Part shown: positions 25,693 through 34,020 of the stretch, piece by piece
Layout: every line of letters starts with the position of its first letter
How positions within the stretch are numbered: the first letter of the stretch is position 1
Assembly (NCBI GenBank): GCA_963836405.1
Contig: CAWIJL010000003.1
Location: forward strand, 248,001-312,000
From: CAWIJJ01 sp963836405
Lineage (GTDB): Bacteria; Acidobacteriota; Terriglobia; Bryobacterales; Bryobacteraceae
Length of the DNA stretch: 64,000 bases
Direction of reading: 5' to 3'
Program-made: the position numbers and the translations under genes
Notes under the pieces: model-generated
The model's database searches: none
Seen by the model: the letters and a program-made list of their open reading frames with translations, nothing else
What the model was told of the DNA's origin: nothing

Positions 25693-28329
25693 GTGGACCC
25701 GGCTTCCGTTCTCTCGTCCCTTTCCGGCGTCGCCGTGCGCGCCCTGTGCCTCGCCGCCGCCGCGGCGGTGACCCTGGCCGTCTTTCGCATGCAGGCTGCC
25801 GCCCTGCGTCACGCCGTCTGGACCGTCGTGACCGCCGGCATGCTCGCCCTGGTGGCTCTCTCTCCCGTGCTGCCTCCGCTCGAAATTCGGGTCCTCGCGC
25901 CGCGCCCCGCCGTAATCCCGGTGGTGACCATCCCGGCTCAGCAGGCCCTCAGGCACGCACCCGCCGTGCCGGAGCCAGAGCCGGTTCCGGCCCCCAGCCC
26001 GTGGCTGCTCGCCGCTGCCGGAGTCTATGCCGCCGGCCTGCTGATTTCGCTGGGCCGCCTGGCCTTCGGCTACCTGTTCACCCGGCGCCTGGTGCGCGCC
26101 GCCTCCCGCATCGAACAGCCCGGGAACGACGTCCTCTTCGAATCCACCTGGATCGGTGTCCCCATGACCGTGGGCTGGCTCCGTCCCAAGATCCTGCTGC
26201 CCGCGGGCTGGGAATCGTGGGACGCCGCCAAGCTCGATGCCGTTCTCGCGCATGAGCGCACCCACATTCGCCGCGCCGACTGGGCCATTGCCCTGGTCGC
26301 TGGCATCAACCGGTCGATCTTCTGGTTTCACCCGCTGGCATGGTGGCTGGAGCGCCGCCTCGGGATTCTTGCCGAGCAGGCCTGCGACGATGCGGCCCTA
26401 CTCCTGGTCAACAGCCGCGAGCCATACGCCCAGGCGCTCCTCGAGATGGCAGCGGCGGTCAAAACCGGCCAGGGCCGCCTGGTCTGGGAGGCGATGGCGA
26501 TGGCCAAAGCGAACGAAGTCCGCAAACGCATTGAACGCATTCTCGACGAAACCCGCCAGATCCCGCGCGGCCTGAACCGCCTGCGCTGGGCCGGGCTGCT
26601 TGCTTGCGGCCTGCCCCTGGTTTACCTGGCCGCTACCGTGCAACTCGCGCCCGCCCAAGTCACCTTCTCCGACCTTCGCGCCAAGGCCGGCATCACGGCG
26701 AGCGACGCCGCCGTCATGGAGCAGCAGCTCGCCGCCAATCCGCAGGACATCGAAAAGCGCGGCCAGCTCATCCTCTACTACTACTCCACCGGCCAGGCCA
26801 AACAGCGGCTCGACCACATCTTCTGGCTGATCGCCAATCATCCCGAGAACCCCGCCGCCGCGATCGCCTCTTCCGGACTCCTGCCCCGCACCACGGCTCT
26901 CAACGACGCGTCGGACTATAGCCGCGCGGCCTCCATGTGGAAGCAGCAGGCTGCCCTGCGGGCCCAGGATCCGCAGGTGCTCGGCAACGCGGCGCAGTTC
27001 TTCCACCGCACCGGCGGCGACTACGAGGAGGCCGAGCGGCTGTACCTGGCCGCGCGCAAACTCGCCCCCGGCAGCGCCAGGGCGACCGCGCTCGCGAACC
27101 TGTATGCGGACGCCATTCTGGGCAATTCCGGCGATCCCGCCTTCCCCAGAATCAACGCGCCGTTTGCATCCCGCATCCAGTCGCAGCTCGAGACATCGGA
27201 CGATATGGACTTGGTGATGGCGGTGGGCAGCCGCCTCGCGTCGGTGGCAAGGCGCGCTCCGGAAGGCCGTACCTTGCCGGCCGGCAGGCTGAACCTCGAT
27301 GACCATGCAGCCCTGGGTCCGGTGGTCGAACTTGGCCAGCGCCTGCTTGCGCGCGCCGGCGGTAACGTCGTAGCGCTCCTCGGATCCCAATCATCCGCAG
27401 TGATGCCGGATAAGGGTGCGCTTGCGCCCGCCGCGCCCGGCTTGACTCCCACATACCGGACGGACGCAACCTATCCGCCGCTCGCCCGCCAGGCGCGCAT
27501 CCAGGGCGACGTCCGCCTGCGCGTCACCGTCGCAGCTGACGGAAGCATCGCCAACATCGACGCCATCTCCGGACACCCGCTGCTGATGCCGGCGGCGATG
27601 GAAGCCGTCAAGCAATGGCGGTATGCGCCGCAGTCCGTGGCCGTTTCGACCGAAGCCGTCGTGCCGTTCCGCCTGCCTGCCGCGGAGGCATCTGCTCCTC
27701 CGTCCACGCTCCCAGGAGTTGTCCGCCCGTCTGGTCCGGCGCTGCCCCCCGTCTACACCGTCGAGCCGGCCTATCCGCCGCTGGCCCGGCAGGCGCGCAT
27801 CCAGGGCGATGTCCGGCTGCGCGCCCGCATCGGCGTGGACGGCTCGGTGAAGGAGCTCAATGTCATCAGCGGTCATCCACTGCTGGTTCCGTCCGCGATC
27901 GAAGCGGCCAAACTGTACCGCTTTGGCTCGCAGTCAGCGGAAGTCACCACGAGAATCGTCGTGCCCTTCCGCCTGCCGGACGCACCCGCTCCAACCGCCT
28001 CCCAGCAGGGCGTGCTGGGGGCTGTGATTTCTGCCGCTCCCTCCCGCATCCGCGTCGGCGGCAACGTGCAGGCCGCCAAAATGGTCAACAAGGTCGATCC
28101 CATTTACCCCGCCGACGCGCGTGACGCGGGCATCCGCGGCAACGTCAAGCTCAGCATCGAGATCGCACCCGACGGCGTCGTCGAAAAGATCGACGTGCTC
28201 GAAGGACACCCCGCCCTTGCGGCCGCCGCGGTAAATGCGGTCCGCCAGTGGCGCTACCAGCCGACGCTGCTCAACGGCCAGCCGGTAACGGTCGTCACGA
28301 CCATCGACATTCCGTTTCCACCGGAATAG
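25693..28329 (+). CDS. BlaR1-like M56 metallopeptidase fused to TPR-like region and three TonB C-terminal domains
   Basis: 878-residue membrane protein. GTG start at 25693 with AGGAGG 6 nt upstream. Residues 1-130 hold hydrophobic helices and a Pro-rich linker; the M56 zinc site HERTH is at 187-191 with the downstream E-x-x-CDDAAL motif near 245; another membrane helix follows at about 295-320. Residues about 330-500 resemble tetratricopeptide helices. Three consecutive TonB C-terminal modules come last (about 585-660, 680-760 and 795-878), each with YP-ARxAxIxGxVxLxxxxxxDGxV, a GHPxL turn and a WRY or YRF strand. Known family role: signal sensing that relieves BlaI repression. The TonB domains suggest contact with outer-membrane receptors; their number is unusual. 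It pairs with blaI. Confidence 0.88.
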   Translation: MDPASVLSSLSGVAVRALCLAAAAAVTLAVFRMQAAALRHAVWTVVTAGMLALVALSPVLPPLEIRVLAPRPAVIPVVTIPAQQALRHAPAVPEPEPVPAPSPWLLAAAGVYAAGLLISLGRLAFGYLFTRRLVRAASRIEQPGNDVLFESTWIGVPMTVGWLRPKILLPAGWESWDAAKLDAVLAHERTHIRRADWAIALVAGINRSIFWFHPLAWWLERRLGILAEQACDDAALLLVNSREPYAQALLEMAAAVKTGQGRLVWEAMAMAKANEVRKRIERILDETRQIPRGLNRLRWAGLLACGLPLVYLAATVQLAPAQVTFSDLRAKAGITASDAAVMEQQLAANPQDIEKRGQLILYYYSTGQAKQRLDHIFWLIANHPENPAAAIASSGLLPRTTALNDASDYSRAASMWKQQAALRAQDPQVLGNAAQFFHRTGGDYEEAERLYLAARKLAPGSARATALANLYADAILGNSGDPAFPRINAPFASRIQSQLETSDDMDLVMAVGSRLASVARRAPEGRTLPAGRLNLDDHAALGPVVELGQRLLARAGGNVVALLGSQSSAVMPDKGALAPAAPGLTPTYRTDATYPPLARQARIQGDVRLRVTVAADGSIANIDAISGHPLLMPAAMEAVKQWRYAPQSVAVSTEAVVPFRLPAAEASAPPSTLPGVVRPSGPALPPVYTVEPAYPPLARQARIQGDVRLRARIGVDGSVKELNVISGHPLLVPSAIEAAKLYRFGSQSAEVTTRIVVPFRLPDAPAPTASQQGVLGAVISAAPSRIRVGGNVQAAKMVNKVDPIYPADARDAGIRGNVKLSIEIAPDGVVEKIDVLEGHPALAAAAVNAVRQWRYQPTLLNGQPVTVVTTIDIPFPPE

Positions 28330-28337
28330 GTATCGAC

Positions 28338-30002
28338 ATGTGTACCCAAACCCTTGCCGCGAGCATCCTTTCAGGGGTGCTCGCGGGTTTTTTATCGGCG
28401 CAGGAAATCCGGCCCGAAATCAAGGGCACGATCCTCGAACCGGGAATCAACCAACCTATCGCCGACGTCGAAATCTCGCTCTTCGCCCTGCCCGAACGCC
28501 TCCCCGACAAGCCGGTCATCATGCGGCCCACCACCACCGAGCCGCTTCAGAAGGTGAAGACCGATCCCCACGGCGGCTTCAGTTTGAAGACCGGCAAACT
28601 CGGCGAGTACAGCCTCCAGTTGAAGAAGCCCGGCTACGGGCAGACGCAGACCGTGCTTCGCCAACTCATCGCCGGGCCGGAGGGTTCGAGCACCACCCTG
28701 ATGCTCGATAAGGATCACCCTGTGCGCGAGGTCGTCTACTATCTCGCCCGCCCCGGCGAAGTCACGGGCCAACTTGTTGACGAAGAGACCGGCAAGCCGC
28801 TCGCGGGCCTGCCCGTTTGGGTGCAATCGGTCGGTTGGCAGTGGGGCCTGCGCCGTACCGGCCCGGGCGGCTCGGACAAGACCGACGCCGAAGGCCGCTT
28901 CACGGTCAAGAACCTCGTCCCCGGCGACTACGTGGCCCTCACACCCGGCGCGGGCACCGCGAAAGCTCTCCCCGAACCCGACCCCGCCTGGTCGCGCGAA
29001 GACTATCCCCGCACCTACTTTCCCGGCGTACACGATGAAGACGGCGCCATGCTGGTCAACGTTCCTTCAGCCGGCGCGGTCAACCTGGGCCAATTGCGCC
29101 TCCGCAAGGCCCCCCGCTACCACGCGTCCGTGCACCTGTCGGCAGCCGGTTGCGAGCAGGCACAGAAGGTCTCGCTGGTGCTGATGACGGTCAAGGGTCC
29201 GTTCACCAGCGGCAACGGCGCTGGTGACGCCATCTGCGGGAAGGACTTCTCCCTGGGTCCTTTCGAACCTGGCCAGTACACCCTCCGGCTCAGCGCCGGA
29301 TCCACTTTCGACGACGAGGCGCGCCGCGAAGGCTACGCCACTTTCACCATCGGCGACAAGAATGTGGAGGTCGCGGCATCTCTGCAAAAGGGCCTCGACG
29401 TGGACGGCAAGTTCGTGCTCGCCGAGGGTGTGCCCAAAGCTTCGGTGAGGGGCGCGACCCTCATGCTGGGTATCGCCCTCGCGTACTCGCCTCCCGGCCG
29501 TGCCGCCGAAGACGGTGCCTTTCGCATCGTCAACATCGTTCCCGCCGAGTACCGGATTTCGACCACCGGTCTGCCGGCGGGCCTATACGTGAAGGAGATA
29601 CGTTATAACGGATCGCGGGTCGAGTCCACCGTCACGCTCAACGGCAGCGCCCTGGCGCAGCAGATCGTGGTGGAACTCGCCGACCGCCCGGCCGCAGTCA
29701 CCGGCGTGGTAAAGCAAGGGGACAATCCTGCCGATGGCGCTTGGGTGGTCCTGGAGAAGTGGCCCTCCCAGACCGGCAACTACTGGAATCGCAGGCCAGT
29801 CGCGGCGGACGAAAACGGGAAGTTTCAGTTCACCGGCCTCGCTCCCGGCGAGTATCGCGTGTTCGCCGTCGCGCGGGAGGATCGAATGCGCCTCGAAGAG
29901 CCCGGCGCGTGGGAGCGCTTCGTTTCCGCCGGGCGGAAGATTACGCTCGACGCCGGCGGTTTCCAGAATCTGACGCTGGCGCCCGCCGGCCCCGGCCGCT
30001 GA
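28338..30002 (+). CDS. Secreted carboxypeptidase-regulatory-like domain protein
   Basis: 554-residue exported protein starting at the ATG 28338, 8 nt after the M56-TonB gene. The signal peptide is about 22 residues (MCTQTLAASILSGVLAGFLS, cleavage near SAQ-E). The body contains repeated beta-sandwich modules of the carboxypeptidase-regulatory type, each with a DGxF/ENGKFQFTGLAPGEYRV-like closing motif, at about 30-110, 135-210, 365-440 and 450-520. Such proteins are common in Acidobacteriota and their role is unknown. Its position suggests it belongs to the blaI regulon, but an intrinsic terminator sits within its signal-peptide codons (separate entry). Confidence 0.75.
   Translation: MCTQTLAASILSGVLAGFLSAQEIRPEIKGTILEPGINQPIADVEISLFALPERLPDKPVIMRPTTTEPLQKVKTDPHGGFSLKTGKLGEYSLQLKKPGYGQTQTVLRQLIAGPEGSSTTLMLDKDHPVREVVYYLARPGEVTGQLVDEETGKPLAGLPVWVQSVGWQWGLRRTGPGGSDKTDAEGRFTVKNLVPGDYVALTPGAGTAKALPEPDPAWSREDYPRTYFPGVHDEDGAMLVNVPSAGAVNLGQLRLRKAPRYHASVHLSAAGCEQAQKVSLVLMTVKGPFTSGNGAGDAICGKDFSLGPFEPGQYTLRLSAGSTFDDEARREGYATFTIGDKNVEVAASLQKGLDVDGKFVLAEGVPKASVRGATLMLGIALAYSPPGRAAEDGAFRIVNIVPAEYRISTTGLPAGLYVKEIRYNGSRVESTVTLNGSALAQQIVVELADRPAAVTGVVKQGDNPADGAWVVLEKWPSQTGNYWNRRPVAADENGKFQFTGLAPGEYRVFAVAREDRMRLEEPGAWERFVSAGRKITLDAGGFQNLTLAPAGPGR
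28357..28393 (+). terminator. Intrinsic terminator inside the signal-peptide codons
   Basis: A perfect 9-bp stem (CCGCGAGCA at 28357-28365, TGCTCGCGG at 28378-28386) with a 12-nt loop is followed by GTTTTTT (28387-28393). It lies in codons 7-19 of the gene starting at 28338. It could end transcription of the blaI/M56 operon when ribosomes do not follow closely, so it may work as an attenuator. Confidence 0.7.
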
Positions 30003-30008
30003 CTCCGA

Positions 30009-30683
30009 TTACGTGTTCTGCCGGAGCCACTCGCGAAAAGCATCCCGGTAGAGGATGATGCCCTTGCGCGAATAGCGCAGATAGCCCTGCCTGCGGAACT
30101 GGTTCATGTAGTGCGTCACGATCTCGCGCGAGGTGCCCACATACTGCGAGAGCAGTTCGTGGGTGAACGGCACCATGCGGATGGACCCGTCGTCTTCCTG
30201 CGTCCCCAACCGCTCGGAGAAGCGGATCAGCGAACGCGCCAACCGCCGCGCGATGTTGTCCACCGAAAAGCTCTCGATGCGGTGCGTGAAGTCGATGGTC
30301 CGCTGCACCAGGATCTGAAGCAGCGCCACCGCGAGGCGCGGCCGCTTCATGACGATGTCTTCGATTTCCGCGGTGGTCCACGTCATGAGCTTCGTGTTCT
30401 CTAGCGCCGTGGCCTGTTCGGCACGGTGCGGGAGATTCAGAAACGCGGATTCGCCGAAGAATTCGTCGGGCTGATAGATGTCTACCACTACCTGGTGGCC
30501 GTCATCCGCCAGTCGTGAAACCTTGACCTTGCCGTCGATGACCAGATAAATCGCCGTGGACGGCTGGTCCTGGTTATAGATCATTTGCCCTTTGCGGTAT
30601 TCAACAATGCTCGAACACGGTAGATGAGCTAATGGATCTTCGAGTGGTTTTGTCGGCGCGAACGCCGTGGGAGTGGATGCCAT
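30009..30683 (-). CDS. Crp/Fnr family transcriptional regulator
   Basis: 224-residue regulator. The N-terminal half is a cyclic-nucleotide-type beta-roll (GQMIYNQDQPSTAIYLVIDG and DEFFGESAFLNLPHR), followed by the dimer helix and a C-terminal winged helix (HELLSQYVGTSREIVTHYMN, RRQGYLRYSRKGI). No N-terminal Cys cluster of the Fnr type is present. The ATG at 30683 is chosen because GGAGG lies 5 nt upstream. It is 25 nt downstream of a small lipoprotein gene and may share its transcript. Effector and targets are unknown. Confidence 0.9.
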   Translation of the reverse strand: MASTPTAFAPTKPLEDPLAHLPCSSIVEYRKGQMIYNQDQPSTAIYLVIDGKVKVSRLADDGHQVVVDIYQPDEFFGESAFLNLPHRAEQATALENTKLMTWTTAEIEDIVMKRPRLAVALLQILVQRTIDFTHRIESFSVDNIARRLARSLIRFSERLGTQEDDGSIRMVPFTHELLSQYVGTSREIVTHYMNQFRRQGYLRYSRKGIILYRDAFREWLRQNT

Positions 30684-30708
30684 TTTGTCCTCCAGACTGG
30701 AATCACTG

Positions 30709-31074
30709 CTACTGTTCGGCGCAAGCATCACTGATGACCTCGATACTGCGCACTCGGAAGCCGGACGAAGATCCTTCCGGGGCAGCTGTTCCCCGTACCG
30801 TGACCTTCTGTCCCAAGTGTTTGGCAAAGCCTTCCGTGGGGAAGCCGTCCGCCACCAGGTTTGTGATTTTCGACCGGTTGCCCGCTTCGATCAGGGTATA
30901 ACTGCCATCCTGCGCCTGATCCACGCATCCGGTCAAAGATGCTTGAGCCGCTTTAGGAGCCGATTTCGGGACCGTTTTCTGCTGCGGGCCTTCCATCAAG
31001 GGACGGGCAAAAGAAGCCGGAACACACCCCGCGATGAATAACAACAACGCCGAAAATGTCAGTCGCTGCATCAT
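30709..31074 (-). CDS. Small putative lipoprotein with OB-fold-like domain
   Basis: 121-residue protein. The start at 31074 gives two consecutive Met codons followed by a lipoprotein-type signal (RLTFSALLLFIAGC, lipobox Cys near residue 17). After a Lys/Ala-rich linker, the mature part has SLTGCVDQAQDGSYTLIE...LGQKVTVRGTA, a pattern that resembles the small OB-fold proteins common in Acidobacteriota (DUF5818-like; a tentative match from memory). Function unknown. It precedes the Crp-type regulator gene on the same strand. Confidence 0.65.
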   Translation of the reverse strand: MMQRLTFSALLLFIAGCVPASFARPLMEGPQQKTVPKSAPKAAQASLTGCVDQAQDGSYTLIEAGNRSKITNLVADGFPTEGFAKHLGQKVTVRGTAAPEGSSSGFRVRSIEVISDACAEQ

Positions 31075-31350
31075 CCCGCCCTTTGCTCTTCGCCCCAAAG
31101 GAGCATTTGGGGTGCCAAACGTCACCTATTGGCAGCGCCTCCTGAAACCCTTTACTGCTCGTACGATCCCTTACTCCAATTATAAGGGTGTACGCAAGAC
31201 CACCTGGATATACGTTACTTCAGTTCTATAGCGGTGGAATTCTTTACCGAACCAGAAAAAGATTACGCGGTTCGTAAGGGTATTGCTATTGCAATTTTCG
31301 GTAATAAAGATAACAATTTTTGGCCCTCCCATACGTTCTATGATGGTTTC
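31075..31350. promoter_or_regulatory. AT-rich divergent intergenic region
   Basis: This 276-bp stretch between the leftward lipoprotein and the rightward YncE/phosphoesterase genes is much more AT-rich than its surroundings. A TATAAT on the minus strand (31179-31184) could be the -10 of the lipoprotein gene, about 100 nt before its start; no convincing -35 is seen. The part 31260-31330 has several A/T runs but no clear gene. Confidence 0.4.
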
Positions 31351-34011
31351 GTGTCGCGCCTGATCCTGCTAGCATTCCTGGGCGCCGCGGCTTTGGCCGC
31401 GCAATGGTACATGGCTCCGGCCGGAATTCGCCCCGCCGCGCGACACGCCGGCGCGTCGATACTCCCCGGCGGCAGGGTGATCGCCCCGTACGGCCGCGAA
31501 TTTCCGTCCGGACCCGGCGGCTTCGGGATCGCCGTCAGCGCCTCCGGTAAGACCGTCGTTTCAGTCAACAGCGTGGGCCGGAACTCCTTCACCGTCATGG
31601 AGCTGGCAAGCGGCGAGTGGCAGGTGCGCCAACTCCAGGCGCCGAAACGCGAAGATCGCGAGAAATCGGGTGAGGAGGAAGAGGAGGACGACGACAGTTG
31701 GCGGGGATTGTTCATGGGCTTGGCCTTCGACGGCGAGCGGGACTTCTGGGCTTCGGAAGGCAACTCCGGCCACATCGGCCTGTTCGACTCGATGGGACAA
31801 AAGCGGCGGACCATCAGCCTCAACCAGGGCGGCTTCAAGGACAGCTACTCGGGCGATCTCGCCATGGATGCCGAGCGGGACATCCTGTATGTCGTGGATC
31901 AGGCCAATTTCCGGGTGGTGAGCATCAACACCAAGTCACGGAAGATTCTTGCTTCAACCGGGGTTGGACGTCTGCCCTTCGCCCTGGCGCTCTCGCCAGA
32001 TCGGAAACACCTGTACGTCACCAACCTCGGTATGTTCCGGTATCAGGCGATCCCGGGCGCCGACGCCAAACAGGCGCAGACCACGGGGCTCGCCTTTCCA
32101 CCCTTCGGTTTTCCCAGCGCGGAAGCGACCTCCGGTGTGGAGCGGCCGACAGCCAATGGTCCCGTACAGGTGCCCGGCCTCGGCGATCCGAATGCGCGGG
32201 AGGCGAATTCGCTGGCCGTGCTGGACGTGAGCGAACCGGCCGCGCCGAAGCTCGAAACCCTGGTGCGGACCGGCCTTCCTTTCGGTCCCGATAGCTTCGG
32301 AGGCAGCAGTCCTTCGGGCGTTGCCGCCACCGCGGACGCCGTCTACGTCTCCAATGCCGCCAACGACTCCATCACCGTCATCGACGCGCACACAAACCAG
32401 GTCACCGGCGAAATTCCGCTGCGCATCCCGGGGCTCGAGAGTCTGCGCGGTATTCTGCCGGTGGGCGTAACCGTGCATCCGGAGTCCGGGCTGCTGCTGG
32501 TGGCCGAAGCTGGAATCAACGCGGTGGGCGTGGTGGATCCGAAGGAAAAGCGGCTCACCGGCCACATTCCCGCGGCATGGTTCCCGACTTGCGTGGCGGT
32601 CCACGGCGGCGATGTTTTCGTATTGAACGCGCGGGGGCACGGCCGCGGCCCCAATGCCCGGGGTCCGGAGCATTACCTCGGACCGCCGATCCTTCCGCGC
32701 CAGGGCACGATCCAGCAATTCTCCATGCCGGCAGCGCCCGAACTGGCCGAACTCACCACCCGTGTCATCCGGGCCAACGGCTTCCGGCCGCGCCCCACAG
32801 CCGAGAGCCCCGTGCCCGAGGGCATTCGCTATGTCGTCGTGATCGTGAAGGAGAACCGCACTTTCGACGAGGTATTCGGCGACATCACCGAAGCCGCCAA
32901 TGGTCCCCTTATGTCCAATCCCGAGCTGGCGCGCCTGGGCACCCGCGGGTACGTGGATGGCAAGGGCAAGCGGCTCAGCCTGAAGGACATCAACGTCACG
33001 CCCAACCATCACGCCATGGCGCGGCGCTGGACCATCAGCGACAACTTTTACGCCGATTCCGACGTGAGCGTGGACGGGCATCACTGGGTGGTCGGGTCGT
33101 ATCCGAATGCCTGGACCGAGTCGTCGCGGATGGCGGCATATAGCGACCAGAAGAAAGATTTCCGCCTCGGGGAGGCGCCGGGAAGGCTGCTGTTCGCCGG
33201 GTCCGCCTCCTCCGTACATCCCGAAGAGCAGCTCGAAGCCGGCACTATCTGGCATCACCTGGAGCGCAATCATATCCCTTTCCGCAATTTCGGCGAGGGA
33301 TTCGAGCTCGCGGGAATCGACGAGAGCAAAGGGCAGGAGCCGACCGGCGGCCGCTTTCTTACCAACATGCCCATGCCCGATCCGCTCTACCGCAACACCT
33401 CGCGCGGGTATCCCGGTTTCAACATGAACATCCCGGACCAGTTTCGCGCCACGCAGTTCATCGCCGAAATCCAAGAGAAGTACGTCAAAACGGGAGACGA
33501 GCTGCCGCGCCTGATTTTCATGCACCTTCCCAACGACCACATGGCGGCTGCCCGCCCCGAGGACGGCTACCCGTACTCGGAATCCTTCGTCGCGGATAAC
33601 GACTACGCGCTCGGCCGCATCATGGAGTTCCTCTCGGGCACAAAGTGGTGGCCGCAGATGGCGGTGCTGATCACGGAAGACGACGCGCAGGGCGGCGTGG
33701 ACCACATCGATGCGCAGCGAACGGTGTTCATGTGCGCCGGGCCGTGGGCGAAGAAGGATACCGTACTGCACGAAAACTCGAGCTTCCCGGGGATGCTGAA
33801 AACGGTGTTCCGGCTGCTGGGGCTGCCGCCGTTAAACCTGTTCGATGCCTCGGCCACCGATCTGAGCGGATGCTTCACGAGTGAACCCGACCCCGCGCCG
33901 TATAAGGCGCTGCCGGTGAATAAATCGCTGTTCGATCCGCGGGCGGCGCGGGTTTCGACCACCGGCCAGCCGGGTCCGCGCATGGACGATCCGCGCGAGG
34001 TGCGGCGGTAA
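31351..34011 (+). CDS. Secreted YncE-like beta-propeller fused to alkaline-phosphatase-fold phosphoesterase
   Basis: 886-residue bifunctional protein. The GTG at 31351 begins a signal peptide (SRLILLAFLGAAALAAQ); in-frame codons further upstream would add an unlikely Asp/Lys-rich leader, and no strong ribosome site distinguishes them. An acidic run (about 107-116) interrupts the first part of a YVTN/YncE seven-bladed propeller (about 40-450: LYVVDQANFRVVSINT, LYVTNLGM, VYVSNAANDSITVIDA). The C-terminal half is a phosphoesterase with KENRTFDEVFGD (near 500), NHHAMARRWTISDNFYADSD, DGHHW and the metal-site region ITEDDAQGGVDHID (near 775). The substrate, probably an extracellular phosphate ester, is unknown. 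Confidence 0.85.
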   Translation: MSRLILLAFLGAAALAAQWYMAPAGIRPAARHAGASILPGGRVIAPYGREFPSGPGGFGIAVSASGKTVVSVNSVGRNSFTVMELASGEWQVRQLQAPKREDREKSGEEEEEDDDSWRGLFMGLAFDGERDFWASEGNSGHIGLFDSMGQKRRTISLNQGGFKDSYSGDLAMDAERDILYVVDQANFRVVSINTKSRKILASTGVGRLPFALALSPDRKHLYVTNLGMFRYQAIPGADAKQAQTTGLAFPPFGFPSAEATSGVERPTANGPVQVPGLGDPNAREANSLAVLDVSEPAAPKLETLVRTGLPFGPDSFGGSSPSGVAATADAVYVSNAANDSITVIDAHTNQVTGEIPLRIPGLESLRGILPVGVTVHPESGLLLVAEAGINAVGVVDPKEKRLTGHIPAAWFPTCVAVHGGDVFVLNARGHGRGPNARGPEHYLGPPILPRQGTIQQFSMPAAPELAELTTRVIRANGFRPRPTAESPVPEGIRYVVVIVKENRTFDEVFGDITEAANGPLMSNPELARLGTRGYVDGKGKRLSLKDINVTPNHHAMARRWTISDNFYADSDVSVDGHHWVVGSYPNAWTESSRMAAYSDQKKDFRLGEAPGRLLFAGSASSVHPEEQLEAGTIWHHLERNHIPFRNFGEGFELAGIDESKGQEPTGGRFLTNMPMPDPLYRNTSRGYPGFNMNIPDQFRATQFIAEIQEKYVKTGDELPRLIFMHLPNDHMAAARPEDGYPYSESFVADNDYALGRIMEFLSGTKWWPQMAVLITEDDAQGGVDHIDAQRTVFMCAGPWAKKDTVLHENSSFPGMLKTVFRLLGLPPLNLFDASATDLSGCFTSEPDPAPYKALPVNKSLFDPRAARVSTTGQPGPRMDDPREVRR

Positions 34012-34020
34012 ACCGGGCCG

